Positions 27,450-36,146 of a DNA stretch of 64,000 nucleotides are shown here, in pieces (position 1 is the stretch's first letter; each line of letters starts with the position of its first letter). This DNA comes from an uncultured bacterium. Its GTDB lineage: Bacteria > Verrucomicrobiota > Kiritimatiellia > CAIKKV01 > CAITUY01. Made by a program: the position numbers and the translations under genes. The DNA is taken from assembly GCA_903908715.1 (NCBI GenBank), contig CAIVSY010000016.1, forward strand, positions 83,850 through 147,849, in the 5' to 3' direction. The notes beneath the pieces were generated by a model. It did no database searches, was not told the origin of the DNA, and saw nothing but the letters and a program-made list of their open reading frames with translations.

Positions 27450-28300
27450 AGGAGTTCCAGGGAAAGATCCGCCGCCGGCGCGGAATGAGTTAGTCCGCCA
27501 ATAGAGATGGCATCCACTCCGGTAGCGGCGATGTCTGCCACCGTTGTCAGAGTGACACCGCCTGACGCCTCGAGTTTGCAACGCTTGGCGCATAGTTCCA
27601 CGCAGCGGCGCATCTGGTCGGTCTTCATATTATCCAGCATGATCCATTCGGGCCCACCGCGGACAGCATCCAGGAGTTCCTCCTCCGACTCAACCTCGAC
27701 CTCGACCGGCATACCGGGGAACTTCTCCCGCGCCACCTGCACTGCACCACATAGATCGCGAATTCCTGCCTCCTGCCAGAATCGGCGGTGATTATCCTTG
27801 ATCAGAACCATGTCGAACAATCCCATCCGGTGATTGGTTCCACCACCACACCTGACGGCATACTTCTCCAGGCTCCGAAGGGTCGGAGTTGTCTTCCTCG
27901 TGTCCAGAATCAGTACGCCGTAAGGAGCCACCTTATCCACGAACTGCCGCGTCAGGCTGGCAATGCCCGTCAGTCTTTGCATGAAGTTGAGTGCTGTTCG
28001 CTCCGCGCTCAGAATTTGTGCAACACTTCCTTCAATTTCCAGAAGCATTGTGTGCGCGGCCACCTGGGTTCCATCTTCTACAAGAAATCGGCACTGCAAG
28101 TCCGGGTCAACCTTGTGAAAAACCGCCTGAGCGATCGGCAAACCTGCCGCCACACACTCATCTCGCGTCACAATTATGGCCCGCCCCTTCCGCCCGGCAG
28201 GTATCACGGCTTGAGTGGTAATGTCCCCACGCCCGATATCCTCTTCCAGGGCACGACGGATAAGATCGTCCACTTCCGGGACTATTAGAATACTCTTCAT
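27446..28300 (-). CDS. nadC: Nicotinate-nucleotide diphosphorylase (carboxylating)
   Basis: LEEDIGRGDITTQAVIP, SAERTALNFMQRLTGIASLTRQFVD, LDTRKTTPTLRSLEKYAVRCGGGTNHRMGLFDMVLIKDNH, LEASGGV. Confidence 0.96.
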   Translation of the reverse strand: MKSILIVPEVDDLIRRALEEDIGRGDITTQAVIPAGRKGRAIIVTRDECVAAGLPIAQAVFHKVDPDLQCRFLVEDGTQVAAHTMLLEIEGSVAQILSAERTALNFMQRLTGIASLTRQFVDKVAPYGVLILDTRKTTPTLRSLEKYAVRCGGGTNHRMGLFDMVLIKDNHRRFWQEAGIRDLCGAVQVAREKFPGMPVEVEVESEEELLDAVRGGPEWIMLDNMKTDQMRRCVELCAKRCKLEASGGVTLTTVADIAATGVDAISIGGLTHSAPAADLSLELL

Positions 28301-29505
28301 GCCTCTTTACCGCGGCTATCCTCTATGCGCCATTCAGAAGGCATAACACACACGCCATCAACACGCTTTTCCGAATCCACGCCGAGCGCGAAAGCATTAT
28401 CAAGCCGGTGATAGTTTGTCCGGTGGTCGGCGGAGTGAGCAGAAAATGAAAAGAAATAGTTTCCTGCTGCCAAATCCAGCCGGGGCAAGCGCAGAACCAC
28501 TGACCCTGAGCGTGCCAATGAGCCAACATCAACACCAGCAATCTGTGTGTTACTGCCATGTACCAGCCGTCCGGTCTCGTCCGAAATACCAAACCCAAAT
28601 ACGGATGGGCCTACTGCCGTGTGGACTTCGTAGCGGATTCGGATATTCACGGAACCACCACTAGCAACAGATCGCGTCACATTCCCGTTGTCGTCAAAGA
28701 AATCTGCCCCTTTCAACACGACTTCACGAGTTCCCCACTCCCTTCGCAAATCCCCCCCGGACTGACCGCGCGAGAAAGATTCGTATTGCCCGATAATGTC
28801 ACTGGGGGCACCATGTCCTTTCATCTGGCCGTGATCCAGGAAGAGTATGGAGTCGCTTACGGACTGAATGGCATGAAGGTCGTGCGAGATAATCAGCATA
28901 GTCTTCCCCATCGCCCTGAATGACGCCATCTTTTTCAGGCACTTTCTCTGGAATGCTGCATCCCCTACAGCCAGGACCTCATCCACAAGCAGGATATCAG
29001 GATCCACCTCGACCGCTACGGCAAAACCGAGGCGAACATACATCCCGGAGGAGTAATGTTTCACTGGCTCATCAAGGAATGGTCCGATATCCGCGAACTC
29101 AACGATGGAATCCAAGCGCTGTTTCATTTTTCGCCGGGATAGCCCCATAATTGCACCAGCGAGAAAAATATTCTCCCGGCCTGTGAGATCCGGATGGAAA
29201 CCCGCTCCAAGTTCCAGCAGGGAGGATATCGAGCCCTGAGTCTGAATAATTCCGGTTGTTGGCGTCATCGTTCCTGCCAGCAAAGCAAGCAGCGTGCTCT
29301 TTCCCGCGCCGTTCGCACCGATAATTCCCAGCGTACGGCCTGCCTCAACCTCGAAATGGATGTCTTGCAGTGCCCACAGCTCACCACCCGTTCGCCCCCC
29401 ATGGCGCAATAAGTCCATTATCATCGACTTAATCGTTTTGGTGGCCGAGTGCCGCAATCGGAAGCGCTTACTGACCCCGGAGACTTTGATGGCTACGCTG
29501 GACAC
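28297..29505 (-). CDS. wzt: Polysaccharide/O-antigen ABC exporter, ATP-binding protein with C-terminal Wzt-like carbohydrate-binding domain
   Basis: GIIGANGAGKSTLLALLAGTMTPTTG, HYSSGMYVRLGFAVAVEVDPDILLVDEVLAVGDAAFQRKC; C-terminal beta-rich domain (GFGISDETGRLVHGSNTQIAG). Confidence 0.93.
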   Translation of the reverse strand: MSSVAIKVSGVSKRFRLRHSATKTIKSMIMDLLRHGGRTGGELWALQDIHFEVEAGRTLGIIGANGAGKSTLLALLAGTMTPTTGIIQTQGSISSLLELGAGFHPDLTGRENIFLAGAIMGLSRRKMKQRLDSIVEFADIGPFLDEPVKHYSSGMYVRLGFAVAVEVDPDILLVDEVLAVGDAAFQRKCLKKMASFRAMGKTMLIISHDLHAIQSVSDSILFLDHGQMKGHGAPSDIIGQYESFSRGQSGGDLRREWGTREVVLKGADFFDDNGNVTRSVASGGSVNIRIRYEVHTAVGPSVFGFGISDETGRLVHGSNTQIAGVDVGSLARSGSVVLRLPRLDLAAGNYFFSFSAHSADHRTNYHRLDNAFALGVDSEKRVDGVCVMPSEWRIEDSRGKEA

Positions 29506-29514
29506 GATTATACC

Positions 29515-30321
29515 TTATAATTCATCGGCGAAGCTTCGTTGCAGTTTCTGGAACACCACGACGCCCGCTGCGAGCATGAGCCATGATACGGCCAGTGAGG
29601 GGATCCACAAATTCGCTTGCGGCATGGCTTCACCCATCAGTGCGTTCCGATAAAGCGCCAACAATCCCGTCATTGGGTTCAGGTAAAACAACTGGTGCAG
29701 ACGTGGGTCGCTAAATGTCTGCAGAACCATGACAGGACTGTAAATCACCGGAGTTACGAAGAACCACGCCATCATCAGCACGCCAATAACGTGTTGAACA
29801 TCGCGGAAGAAGACATTTGCAGCCGAAAGCAAGAGGCTAAGGCCGATGCAAAGCGCCATTTGACTTACAATCGCGACGCAAAGCCAGAGGGGCATTCCGA
29901 ACGAAACGTTGGTAAACACCAAATAGATACCGACTATGATCAGTGAAAGCAGAAGATTGACCAGATTAGCGAGCACAATAGAAAGGGGTAACAGGACACG
30001 GGGAAACGCTGCCTTCTGGATTAAATTCGCATTGCCTACGATGGCATTTGTTGAATCCCCAAGTGTCATCGCCAGGTATTGCCACACGAATATGCCGGTG
30101 ACCAGTAGTGGCATCGAAATAGAAAACCGCATGATCCCCAGAAAAAGAGCGTAAATTCCGATCAGTAACAGGGGCCCCAACAACGTCCACAGAAAACCCA
30201 GCACCGATTCCTTGTAACGGATCTTAATGTTCCGTGCTACCAGCATCGCAAGGAGTTCACGATGACAGATCACATCTTTGACTATCGTTACCATGCTGGA
30301 TGCAAGAGTAGGGTTTTCCAA
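29515..30321 (-). CDS. wzm: Polysaccharide/O-antigen ABC exporter, permease (ABC-2 type)
   Basis: LLAMLVARNIKIRYKESVLGFLWTLLGPLLLIGIYALFL with six predicted TM segments and NPMTGLLALYRNALMG; adjacent to wzt. Confidence 0.93.
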   Translation of the reverse strand: MENPTLASSMVTIVKDVICHRELLAMLVARNIKIRYKESVLGFLWTLLGPLLLIGIYALFLGIMRFSISMPLLVTGIFVWQYLAMTLGDSTNAIVGNANLIQKAAFPRVLLPLSIVLANLVNLLLSLIIVGIYLVFTNVSFGMPLWLCVAIVSQMALCIGLSLLLSAANVFFRDVQHVIGVLMMAWFFVTPVIYSPVMVLQTFSDPRLHQLFYLNPMTGLLALYRNALMGEAMPQANLWIPSLAVSWLMLAAGVVVFQKLQRSFADEL

Positions 30322-30428
30322 TCAAGATTGTCGAACGGAATCTTCAATGCAATCAGGCTTCGCCACAGAGCCCCTCACTTTCAGAATCCAGGGGCCCAGA
30401 CATAGGTGATGGAATATATAACGTTGAC

Positions 30429-31424
30429 TCATATAGGTTCTGCGGGGACTTTAATCCGAAGAGCATGACGCACAACCCGCACATCAAAGAAGCATTCATC
30501 GGCGCGTTCCTCCCCATCAATCTGGGCCGGCTGTGGCCGGCCTAGACGGATCTGGATGCATCGCCCTTGGGTGTGCCTGGCGCGGTTGTCAAGGTCTTGG
30601 GATAATTCGCGGATACGATCAGGATTGTGACGAATAGCCAGCAGATATCGCGCGAGATAGTTCGTTGGGTCGGTAAAAAGAACCACATCAAGCAATCCAT
30701 CATCAGCATAGGCATTTGTGCAGAAATCAAAGTCACCCGCATAAATGCGCGTGTTATTGATAACAAGATTGATCAAGGGGCCTGCATACCATAGGTCTCC
30801 ATCCACGATCACCTCAGCCTCAACCGTCGCGTGAAGGATGAAGCGAGAACCCCAAGAGAAGGTGTAAAGCCATCGTCCCCGAGCCAAGTATCGCATCAGG
30901 GGAATGTTCTCAATCCTGCGCTTCCCTGCATTACGAGTTCTCAGTACGCTCGAATCCAATCCGATCGTCAGGGCGTCCGCAAAATAGCATCCATTGATCA
31001 ATCCCAAATCCAGCGAATAGTCCGCGCCATGCAGAATCGCTGACACCGCACGTCTTAAATCCCGCGCGGAAATCTCATCACGAATTCGAATGCCTAGTGA
31101 TTTCGCGATGTCATTCCCTGTGCCGAGAGGCACAAAGGCGTAGGGCGGCAAAATTGCCTCAGGATAGGATTCGCGGAAAGCCATGAGCCCATTAATTACA
31201 CCCGAATGGGTTCCATCACCCCCTATGCCGGCGATCGCACAGAAGCTGTCTGGTGTGCCTGAGGAAAGATAGGCACAAACCTGATCAGGAATGGGTATAC
31301 CATCATGAACGACAAGGAGTTCCTGCTTGGCTCCCTGTTTGTCAAGCAATGCCGAAACGGCATTCCACCGTTGGCTCGCCAAGCCGCCGGCTGCATTTGG
31401 ATTCAGCACGCACAATACTCGCAT
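30429..31424 (-). CDS. Diacylglycerol kinase family lipid kinase
   Basis: MRVLCVLNPNAAGGLASQRW, CAIAGIGGDGTHSGVINGLM, AFVPLGTGNDIAKSLGI: DAGK catalytic motifs. Confidence 0.92.
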   Translation of the reverse strand: MRVLCVLNPNAAGGLASQRWNAVSALLDKQGAKQELLVVHDGIPIPDQVCAYLSSGTPDSFCAIAGIGGDGTHSGVINGLMAFRESYPEAILPPYAFVPLGTGNDIAKSLGIRIRDEISARDLRRAVSAILHGADYSLDLGLINGCYFADALTIGLDSSVLRTRNAGKRRIENIPLMRYLARGRWLYTFSWGSRFILHATVEAEVIVDGDLWYAGPLINLVINNTRIYAGDFDFCTNAYADDGLLDVVLFTDPTNYLARYLLAIRHNPDRIRELSQDLDNRARHTQGRCIQIRLGRPQPAQIDGEERADECFFDVRVVRHALRIKVPAEPI

Positions 31425-31431
31425 AAACCAT

Positions 31432-31495
31432 TGCGGCCACAATCTCCGCTCCGTGTGGCATAACCGCATCCCACTTCGGAGCGCATTGTGGCCGC
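31432..31495. repeat. Long imperfect palindrome, REP/BIME-like
   Basis: Left arm tgcggccacaatctccgctccgtgtgg (31432-31458), right arm ccacttcggagcgcattgtggccgca (ending 31495). The reverse complement of the right arm matches the left over the first 12 nt and again over cgctccg and gtgg. Confidence 0.6.
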
Positions 31496-31541
31496 ATCCT
31501 TGCCGTCGTGCGCCCTTCACACCGGGCGCGAACCTGCCAGA

Positions 31542-31730
31542 TTACTTACTTTTAAGTTTCGCTGGCTCCTTGAGCAACTGGCGAACTTGCGCGGCGTTGA
31601 GTTTCTGGACCTTCGCAGGCTCGACACCGAGCGCGATTAGACGTTTACGCTGTACTTTTTCACGACGCTTCTTGTCGCCAGCCTTCTTGACTGGCCGCTT
31701 CATCCGGACATTAATTCCTTTTCCAGCCAT
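31542..31730 (-). CDS. Small basic protein, 62 aa, downstream of rplT
   Basis: MAGKGINVRMKRPVKKAGDKKRREKVQRKRLIALGVEPAKVQKLNAAQVRQLLKEPAKLKSK; co-directional with rpmI-rplT, strongly basic. Confidence 0.65.
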   Translation of the reverse strand: MAGKGINVRMKRPVKKAGDKKRREKVQRKRLIALGVEPAKVQKLNAAQVRQLLKEPAKLKSK

Positions 31731-31769
31731 AACCGAACCTTCCTTGCTTCGAGATTGCGAGAAATACGT

Positions 31770-32126
31770 TTACGCCATGCTCTTTTGAGCCAAGGCCAGG
31801 ATCTGGTTGAAACCCTCCGGATCGTGAAAGGCAATTTCAGACAGCATTTTGCGATTCAACGCAACCCCTGCCTTCTTCAACCCCTCCATAAAACGGCTAT
31901 AACTCATTCCTTGCTCACGGCATGCGGCTGATACCCGTACAGTCCACAACCGGCGAAACTCCCCTTTTCGCTCCTTACGGTGCACATATGCCAGACGCAT
32001 GGCCCGGTCCACGGCTTCCGTTGCCTGACGGAACAGCTTACTTCTTGATCCGCGAAAACCGCTTGCTCTCTTGAGCCGTGTTGTTCGTCGTTTGCGGGAT
32101 GCGGGTGCGTTTGTTGCTCTAGGCAT
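31770..32126 (-). CDS. rplT: 50S ribosomal protein L20
   Basis: ASGFRGSRSKLFRQATEAVDRAMRLAYVHRKERKGEFRRLWTVRVSAACREQGMSYSRFMEGLKKAGVALNRKMLSEIAFHDPEGF. Confidence 0.97.
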   Translation of the reverse strand: MPRATNAPASRKRRTTRLKRASGFRGSRSKLFRQATEAVDRAMRLAYVHRKERKGEFRRLWTVRVSAACREQGMSYSRFMEGLKKAGVALNRKMLSEIAFHDPEGFNQILALAQKSMA

Positions 32127-32147
32127 CGTCTATTCCTTTCCGGTAAT

Positions 32148-32336
32148 TCAGATCATTTCCCTGATGCGGCCATGGTCAGCCGCATGACCAATTTTGCTAC
32201 GCCGCAGATTGCGCTTCCGTTTGCGGCTCTTGGAACTCAACAGATGGCCTTTCCCGGGACGGGCGAACTTAACCTTGCCAGTCGCCGTCAGCTTTACCCG
32301 CTTGGCCGTCATCTTCTTTGTCTTTTTCTTCGGCAT
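32148..32336 (-). CDS. rpmI: 50S ribosomal protein L35
   Basis: MPKKKTKKMTAKRVKLTATGKVKFARPGKGHLLSSKSRKRKRNLRRSKIGHAADHGRIREMI. Confidence 0.95.
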   Translation of the reverse strand: MPKKKTKKMTAKRVKLTATGKVKFARPGKGHLLSSKSRKRKRNLRRSKIGHAADHGRIREMI

Positions 32337-32460
32337 CTCCTACCTTCCTTCCTCGGTCCTCAAAAAGAATAGCGCAGCAATGTATCCGATGCACTCGATC
32401 AAGTCCAGTACTTTCCGCCATATTTTCCTGTTTTCCTAAACGAATTTCCCTGGAGCAGGC

Positions 32461-33525
32461 TCAGGTCGCCGGGCGAAACTCCAATTGAATAGCGGCAATG
32501 TCCTTTTTCGCCCGTATCGCCGCAAGCACCACATCAGGGTCAAATTGTTGCCCGGACATTGCTTCGAGTTCGATGAATGCTTCATTCAAGCTGACCGGCT
32601 GTCGATACGGACGGCTGGATGTCATCGCATCGATCGCGTCTGCCACGGATACAATCCGTGCAAAACGCGGGATATTCTCGCCGATTAACTGATGGGGATA
32701 CCCTTTGCCATTCCACCATTCGTGATGATACAAGGCAATTTCCGACGCTGTTTTCACGAGCGAAACATTGGACCCTTGCAGGATTCGCTCTCCGATGACT
32801 GTGTGCTGTTGCATGACCGCCGTCTCCTGCGGCGTCAACTTGCCCGGCTTCTTCAGCACATCGTCCGGGACTCCAATCTTGCCGACATCATGCATCGTGG
32901 AGGCAAGCCGGATAAGGCGGCAATCCTCCTTTGAAAGGTCCATTGCCACAGCAATCACTTGTGCATACCGGCTTACTCTTTCGACGTGTGCTCCTGTACT
33001 GTCATCGCGAAACTCGGCAGCCAGCGCCAGCCGCCGCACAATCTCCAGTGCGGCGGCTGCCGATTCGTCGAGCGCCAATCGCAACGCAGCAGTTTGCCGG
33101 GAAACCTCCGCCTCAAGAACTGATCGTTCATTCTCCAAACGATCCCGGTAAGCCTTAGAGTTCAAAGCCATGCGCACCCGCGCCAGCAGTTCGGCCATGC
33201 AAATCGGTTTGCTCAAGAGATCATCGGCTCCTGCCTCCAGCGCACGTGTCTTTTCCCTTGTAACATCCCGCCCTGTAATCATGATAATGGCTGCCTGCCG
33301 GGAAGCAGGATCTGCTCGCAATTGACTTGCCACCTCATATCCATCAATGCCTGGCATGATTAGATCCAGCAGAATAAGATCAGGACTGCATTCCTTGGCC
33401 TTGCGCAGGGCATCTTCGCCGCTTTCCGCCGAATGGACGTCGTAGGATTGCAACCGCAGCATATCGGTCAACATCTGACGCGTCATCGAATCATCATCGA
33501 CAATTAAAACGGTTTGCGCATTCAC
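32461..33525 (-). CDS. Response regulator with HD-GYP phosphodiesterase domain
   Basis: REC: TVLIVDDDSMTRQMLTDMLRL, LILLDLIMPGIDGYEV. HD-GYP-like: MHDVGKIGVPDDVLKKPGKLTPQETAVMQQHTVIGERIL, ALYHHEWWNGKGYPHQL. GTG start at 33525 is consistent with upstream gene spacing. Confidence 0.9.
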   Translation of the reverse strand: MNAQTVLIVDDDSMTRQMLTDMLRLQSYDVHSAESGEDALRKAKECSPDLILLDLIMPGIDGYEVASQLRADPASRQAAIIMITGRDVTREKTRALEAGADDLLSKPICMAELLARVRMALNSKAYRDRLENERSVLEAEVSRQTAALRLALDESAAAALEIVRRLALAAEFRDDSTGAHVERVSRYAQVIAVAMDLSKEDCRLIRLASTMHDVGKIGVPDDVLKKPGKLTPQETAVMQQHTVIGERILQGSNVSLVKTASEIALYHHEWWNGKGYPHQLIGENIPRFARIVSVADAIDAMTSSRPYRQPVSLNEAFIELEAMSGQQFDPDVVLAAIRAKKDIAAIQLEFRPAT

Positions 33526-33544
33526 TTTTCTTCCCGTCTCGGCG

Positions 33545-35752
33545 CTAGGCCGGCTGCCCTTTGGCCCACTCCAGAATTGATAGCGGCAATCCATCCACCT
33601 TTAGAATCAGTGCCTCCATATCACCCTGCTCACCAGGAACAAACAGATTATCGCCCGACTTGCGTCCCGCCAAGGCCTTCCCCAGTTTGCTGCTGCAAGA
33701 TATAATCCCCATAGAAGGCTCTTGATCCCACTCTCCCAGAATATAGAACCAATGATCGCTTCCATCCTGATAGCGAAGGCAGACACTTGTTCCCATACCA
33801 GCTTTGTCGGCCATACTACCCGAAAAATCGGTTCCTCGCACCTGATTGAGATCCTGCTCCCATTCCGCTCGTCGGCGGAGAAGAATGCCCTGCTGTTCCT
33901 TCGCCGTCTTATATTCGAAGTTCTCACGGAGATCCCCATAACTGCGCGCGATCCCGATGTCCCGACTATTCTTCGGGATATCCTCGTTCACGAGCTTCTC
34001 CAGTTGTTTCTGGCGATTCTTATAGGATCGCCATGATGTAAGCCCCCCCTGGATAACAGCTGACTCCTCCCGGCTCTCCTCCAGCAAACGGGCAAGGTGT
34101 GGATGGGAAATGCAAATCCGCCCAATCATCGCCTGCGTATCCAACGGAATCCGCCCCATTGAGGTCTTGAGCATGCGAATAATGCTGGTTTGCTGAACCT
34201 CATTCATGCTTTCGACTGCCGCCTCCAGCCACTTGCGCTGCTGTACCAGTTCACCCAACTGGTTTGCAGCCTTGAGTCGCTCCCCCGTGTAGGTCCGTTC
34301 GAAGAGCGGCAAGACATGAAACATCAGGTCGCCGGCTGTGCCTATTCCCCACAAATCAAGCTTTTCCGGGTGGCGTGCCAACCACAAAACCATCTCAACG
34401 CCAGCCTGGCGACGCGCCAGTTCCTCGCGGAACACCCCGGCGATCGCTCCCTCCACGCCCCTCTCGATCAGGAAATCAAGAAACACATTCAGTGTTGCCA
34501 TTGGTGCACGGGGCAAGAGCTTCAAGATGGCATCCTGTGTCCGCTTCTCGTCTTGTCCAGCCGCAGCTTCCACAAACGCCGAGAGCTTCTTGGCTGGTAA
34601 GTCAACGGTTGCAGCCAGCAAGGTGTCCGGCAGCAGCAACCCCTCCAACTGAGATTGCCATGGGATCCACTCCTCCGGAAGATTCCACTGTCGCGCCGAC
34701 AGAACGACTTTCACCCGCAATGAAACGTCAGTGTCACCAAAGCCTTTTAAGAGGAATTGCAGTCGGTCTGCAACCACGTGCCGCCCGGCGTCGTCTGCCT
34801 CTGTCGGCCCCATAGCTGCCTGCAATTCTTCGATTCGGCTCAGGATGGCGTCAATCGTTCGCTCTTTCGCCAGAAGTTCAAACCAGCGAGCGTCGTAATT
34901 GATTTCGCGGTCAAGCAGCTGAATCGGATCACTCCGCTTGACTGGAATCACAACGAGCGGGTCATTCTTAAGTGTCTTCCGTGCAGCCTCCCAGAATGTC
35001 TTCCATTCTCCCGGCGTCAATATTCCGTCGGTCAGGATCTCCTGCAAGCGCGAGACCGGCATCGCACCATGACTGCGCAAGGCAATTCGAACAACCTCCG
35101 CCGGTTGTTGTTCAGCCAGGGACTTCAAGCCTGCCGGATCCAAAAAGTGCCGCGCCTGGAGATGGTCATCACTGACGAACTGGATGGCTTCTGCAGCATA
35201 AGCCATGGACATCTCGTGACCGCGCTTGCGAACGAAATCAATGGTAACCCTTTCGTAGAAAGGGTCAATCGAACGCACCCTCCCTATGCCCCACGTCCTG
35301 TCCAACCCCAACACACCTTCTTGCAGTTTCAGCAGCGTGTCCAACCGGCGAAAGCATTCTTGCATCGGGATAGTCTTGGCAAAACCCGCATGCCCAACGA
35401 ACTTCTTCCGGAGAGGATCGTTACGAAACGCCCAGTGAATGCGCTTTTCCACATGGCGCCGAAATGCCGGATCAGTTTCACGCGCGGCTGCACGATTCCG
35501 TACCGCCCGGACCATGGCATCACCCAGATCACGCTCCTCAAGTGAATCTTCCAGCAGTTCAGCCCAACTGTCGGCCTGAGCCGTCATTCCCGCCCTGCGG
35601 AGTTCGTCCAAAGCCCCAAGCATATCATCCAGCGGGATTGTTTCAGCAGACAAGCCCGCGAGAAACCACTCTTCAAACTGATCCTCACCCATCTGCGCCG
35701 TGATCCCTGATGCTTCCATGCTTCGCCCTTCTGTCTTCATGTTTTTTATCAT
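33545..35752 (-). CDS. greA: Large GreA-type transcription elongation factor with helical N-terminal extension
   Basis: C-terminus: DIGIARSYGDLRENFEYKTAKEQQGILLRRRAEWEQDL followed by a FKBP-like domain (ISCSSKLGKALAGRKSGDNL) matches GreA coiled coil and C-domain; about 550 aa of helical N-terminal sequence. The ATG at about 35718 (MEASGITAQMG) may be the true start. Confidence 0.82.
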   Translation of the reverse strand: MIKNMKTEGRSMEASGITAQMGEDQFEEWFLAGLSAETIPLDDMLGALDELRRAGMTAQADSWAELLEDSLEERDLGDAMVRAVRNRAAARETDPAFRRHVEKRIHWAFRNDPLRKKFVGHAGFAKTIPMQECFRRLDTLLKLQEGVLGLDRTWGIGRVRSIDPFYERVTIDFVRKRGHEMSMAYAAEAIQFVSDDHLQARHFLDPAGLKSLAEQQPAEVVRIALRSHGAMPVSRLQEILTDGILTPGEWKTFWEAARKTLKNDPLVVIPVKRSDPIQLLDREINYDARWFELLAKERTIDAILSRIEELQAAMGPTEADDAGRHVVADRLQFLLKGFGDTDVSLRVKVVLSARQWNLPEEWIPWQSQLEGLLLPDTLLAATVDLPAKKLSAFVEAAAGQDEKRTQDAILKLLPRAPMATLNVFLDFLIERGVEGAIAGVFREELARRQAGVEMVLWLARHPEKLDLWGIGTAGDLMFHVLPLFERTYTGERLKAANQLGELVQQRKWLEAAVESMNEVQQTSIIRMLKTSMGRIPLDTQAMIGRICISHPHLARLLEESREESAVIQGGLTSWRSYKNRQKQLEKLVNEDIPKNSRDIGIARSYGDLRENFEYKTAKEQQGILLRRRAEWEQDLNQVRGTDFSGSMADKAGMGTSVCLRYQDGSDHWFYILGEWDQEPSMGIISCSSKLGKALAGRKSGDNLFVPGEQGDMEALILKVDGLPLSILEWAKGQPA

Positions 35753-36146
35753 ATATCATAAGCTGGCGCACAGAACAAGCGCATGATCCTTTTGAAAGCA
35801 TCCCTACGCTTGAGCCCGAATGTCTTCGCAGAAGACTGGTCTACTAAAGCTTGGTACTGACTGAAAGGAATTCGGCTCATGAAGCCTCTGAATTATTTTA
35901 CAGGGAGAATCTGACGTTGAGCAACATCGCACAAATTCCCAAAGTCTCTAATATTCATTTCTCTCGAAATCGGAGGGGAACCATAGAGCAGAAAGCCTGC
36001 GCTAATGGGCCGGGGAGCTGGACCGTCCCTTCATCCACCTGTCCTGCTCCAATCGAGACTCGGCCGTCCCGAGCCATCCCTCTCGGTTGCCCACTCTACC
36101 GCCCCCCCCCGCACGATGCCGCAGTGCCTCCCCCCTTGGGGCAGCC

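Noticed and set aside
34757-35545. 262-aa plus-strand ORF opposite the GreA-type gene
   Set aside because: Antisense to the greA-type CDS, Cys/His/Arg/Pro-rich shadow translation.
5590-36110. Three nine-base G/C homopolymers (5590, 20157, 36102) as a phase-variation system
   Set aside because: A rough chance expectation is about one such run in 64 kb at moderately high GC, so three are not strong evidence; only the RBS-located one is kept as a low-priority finding.
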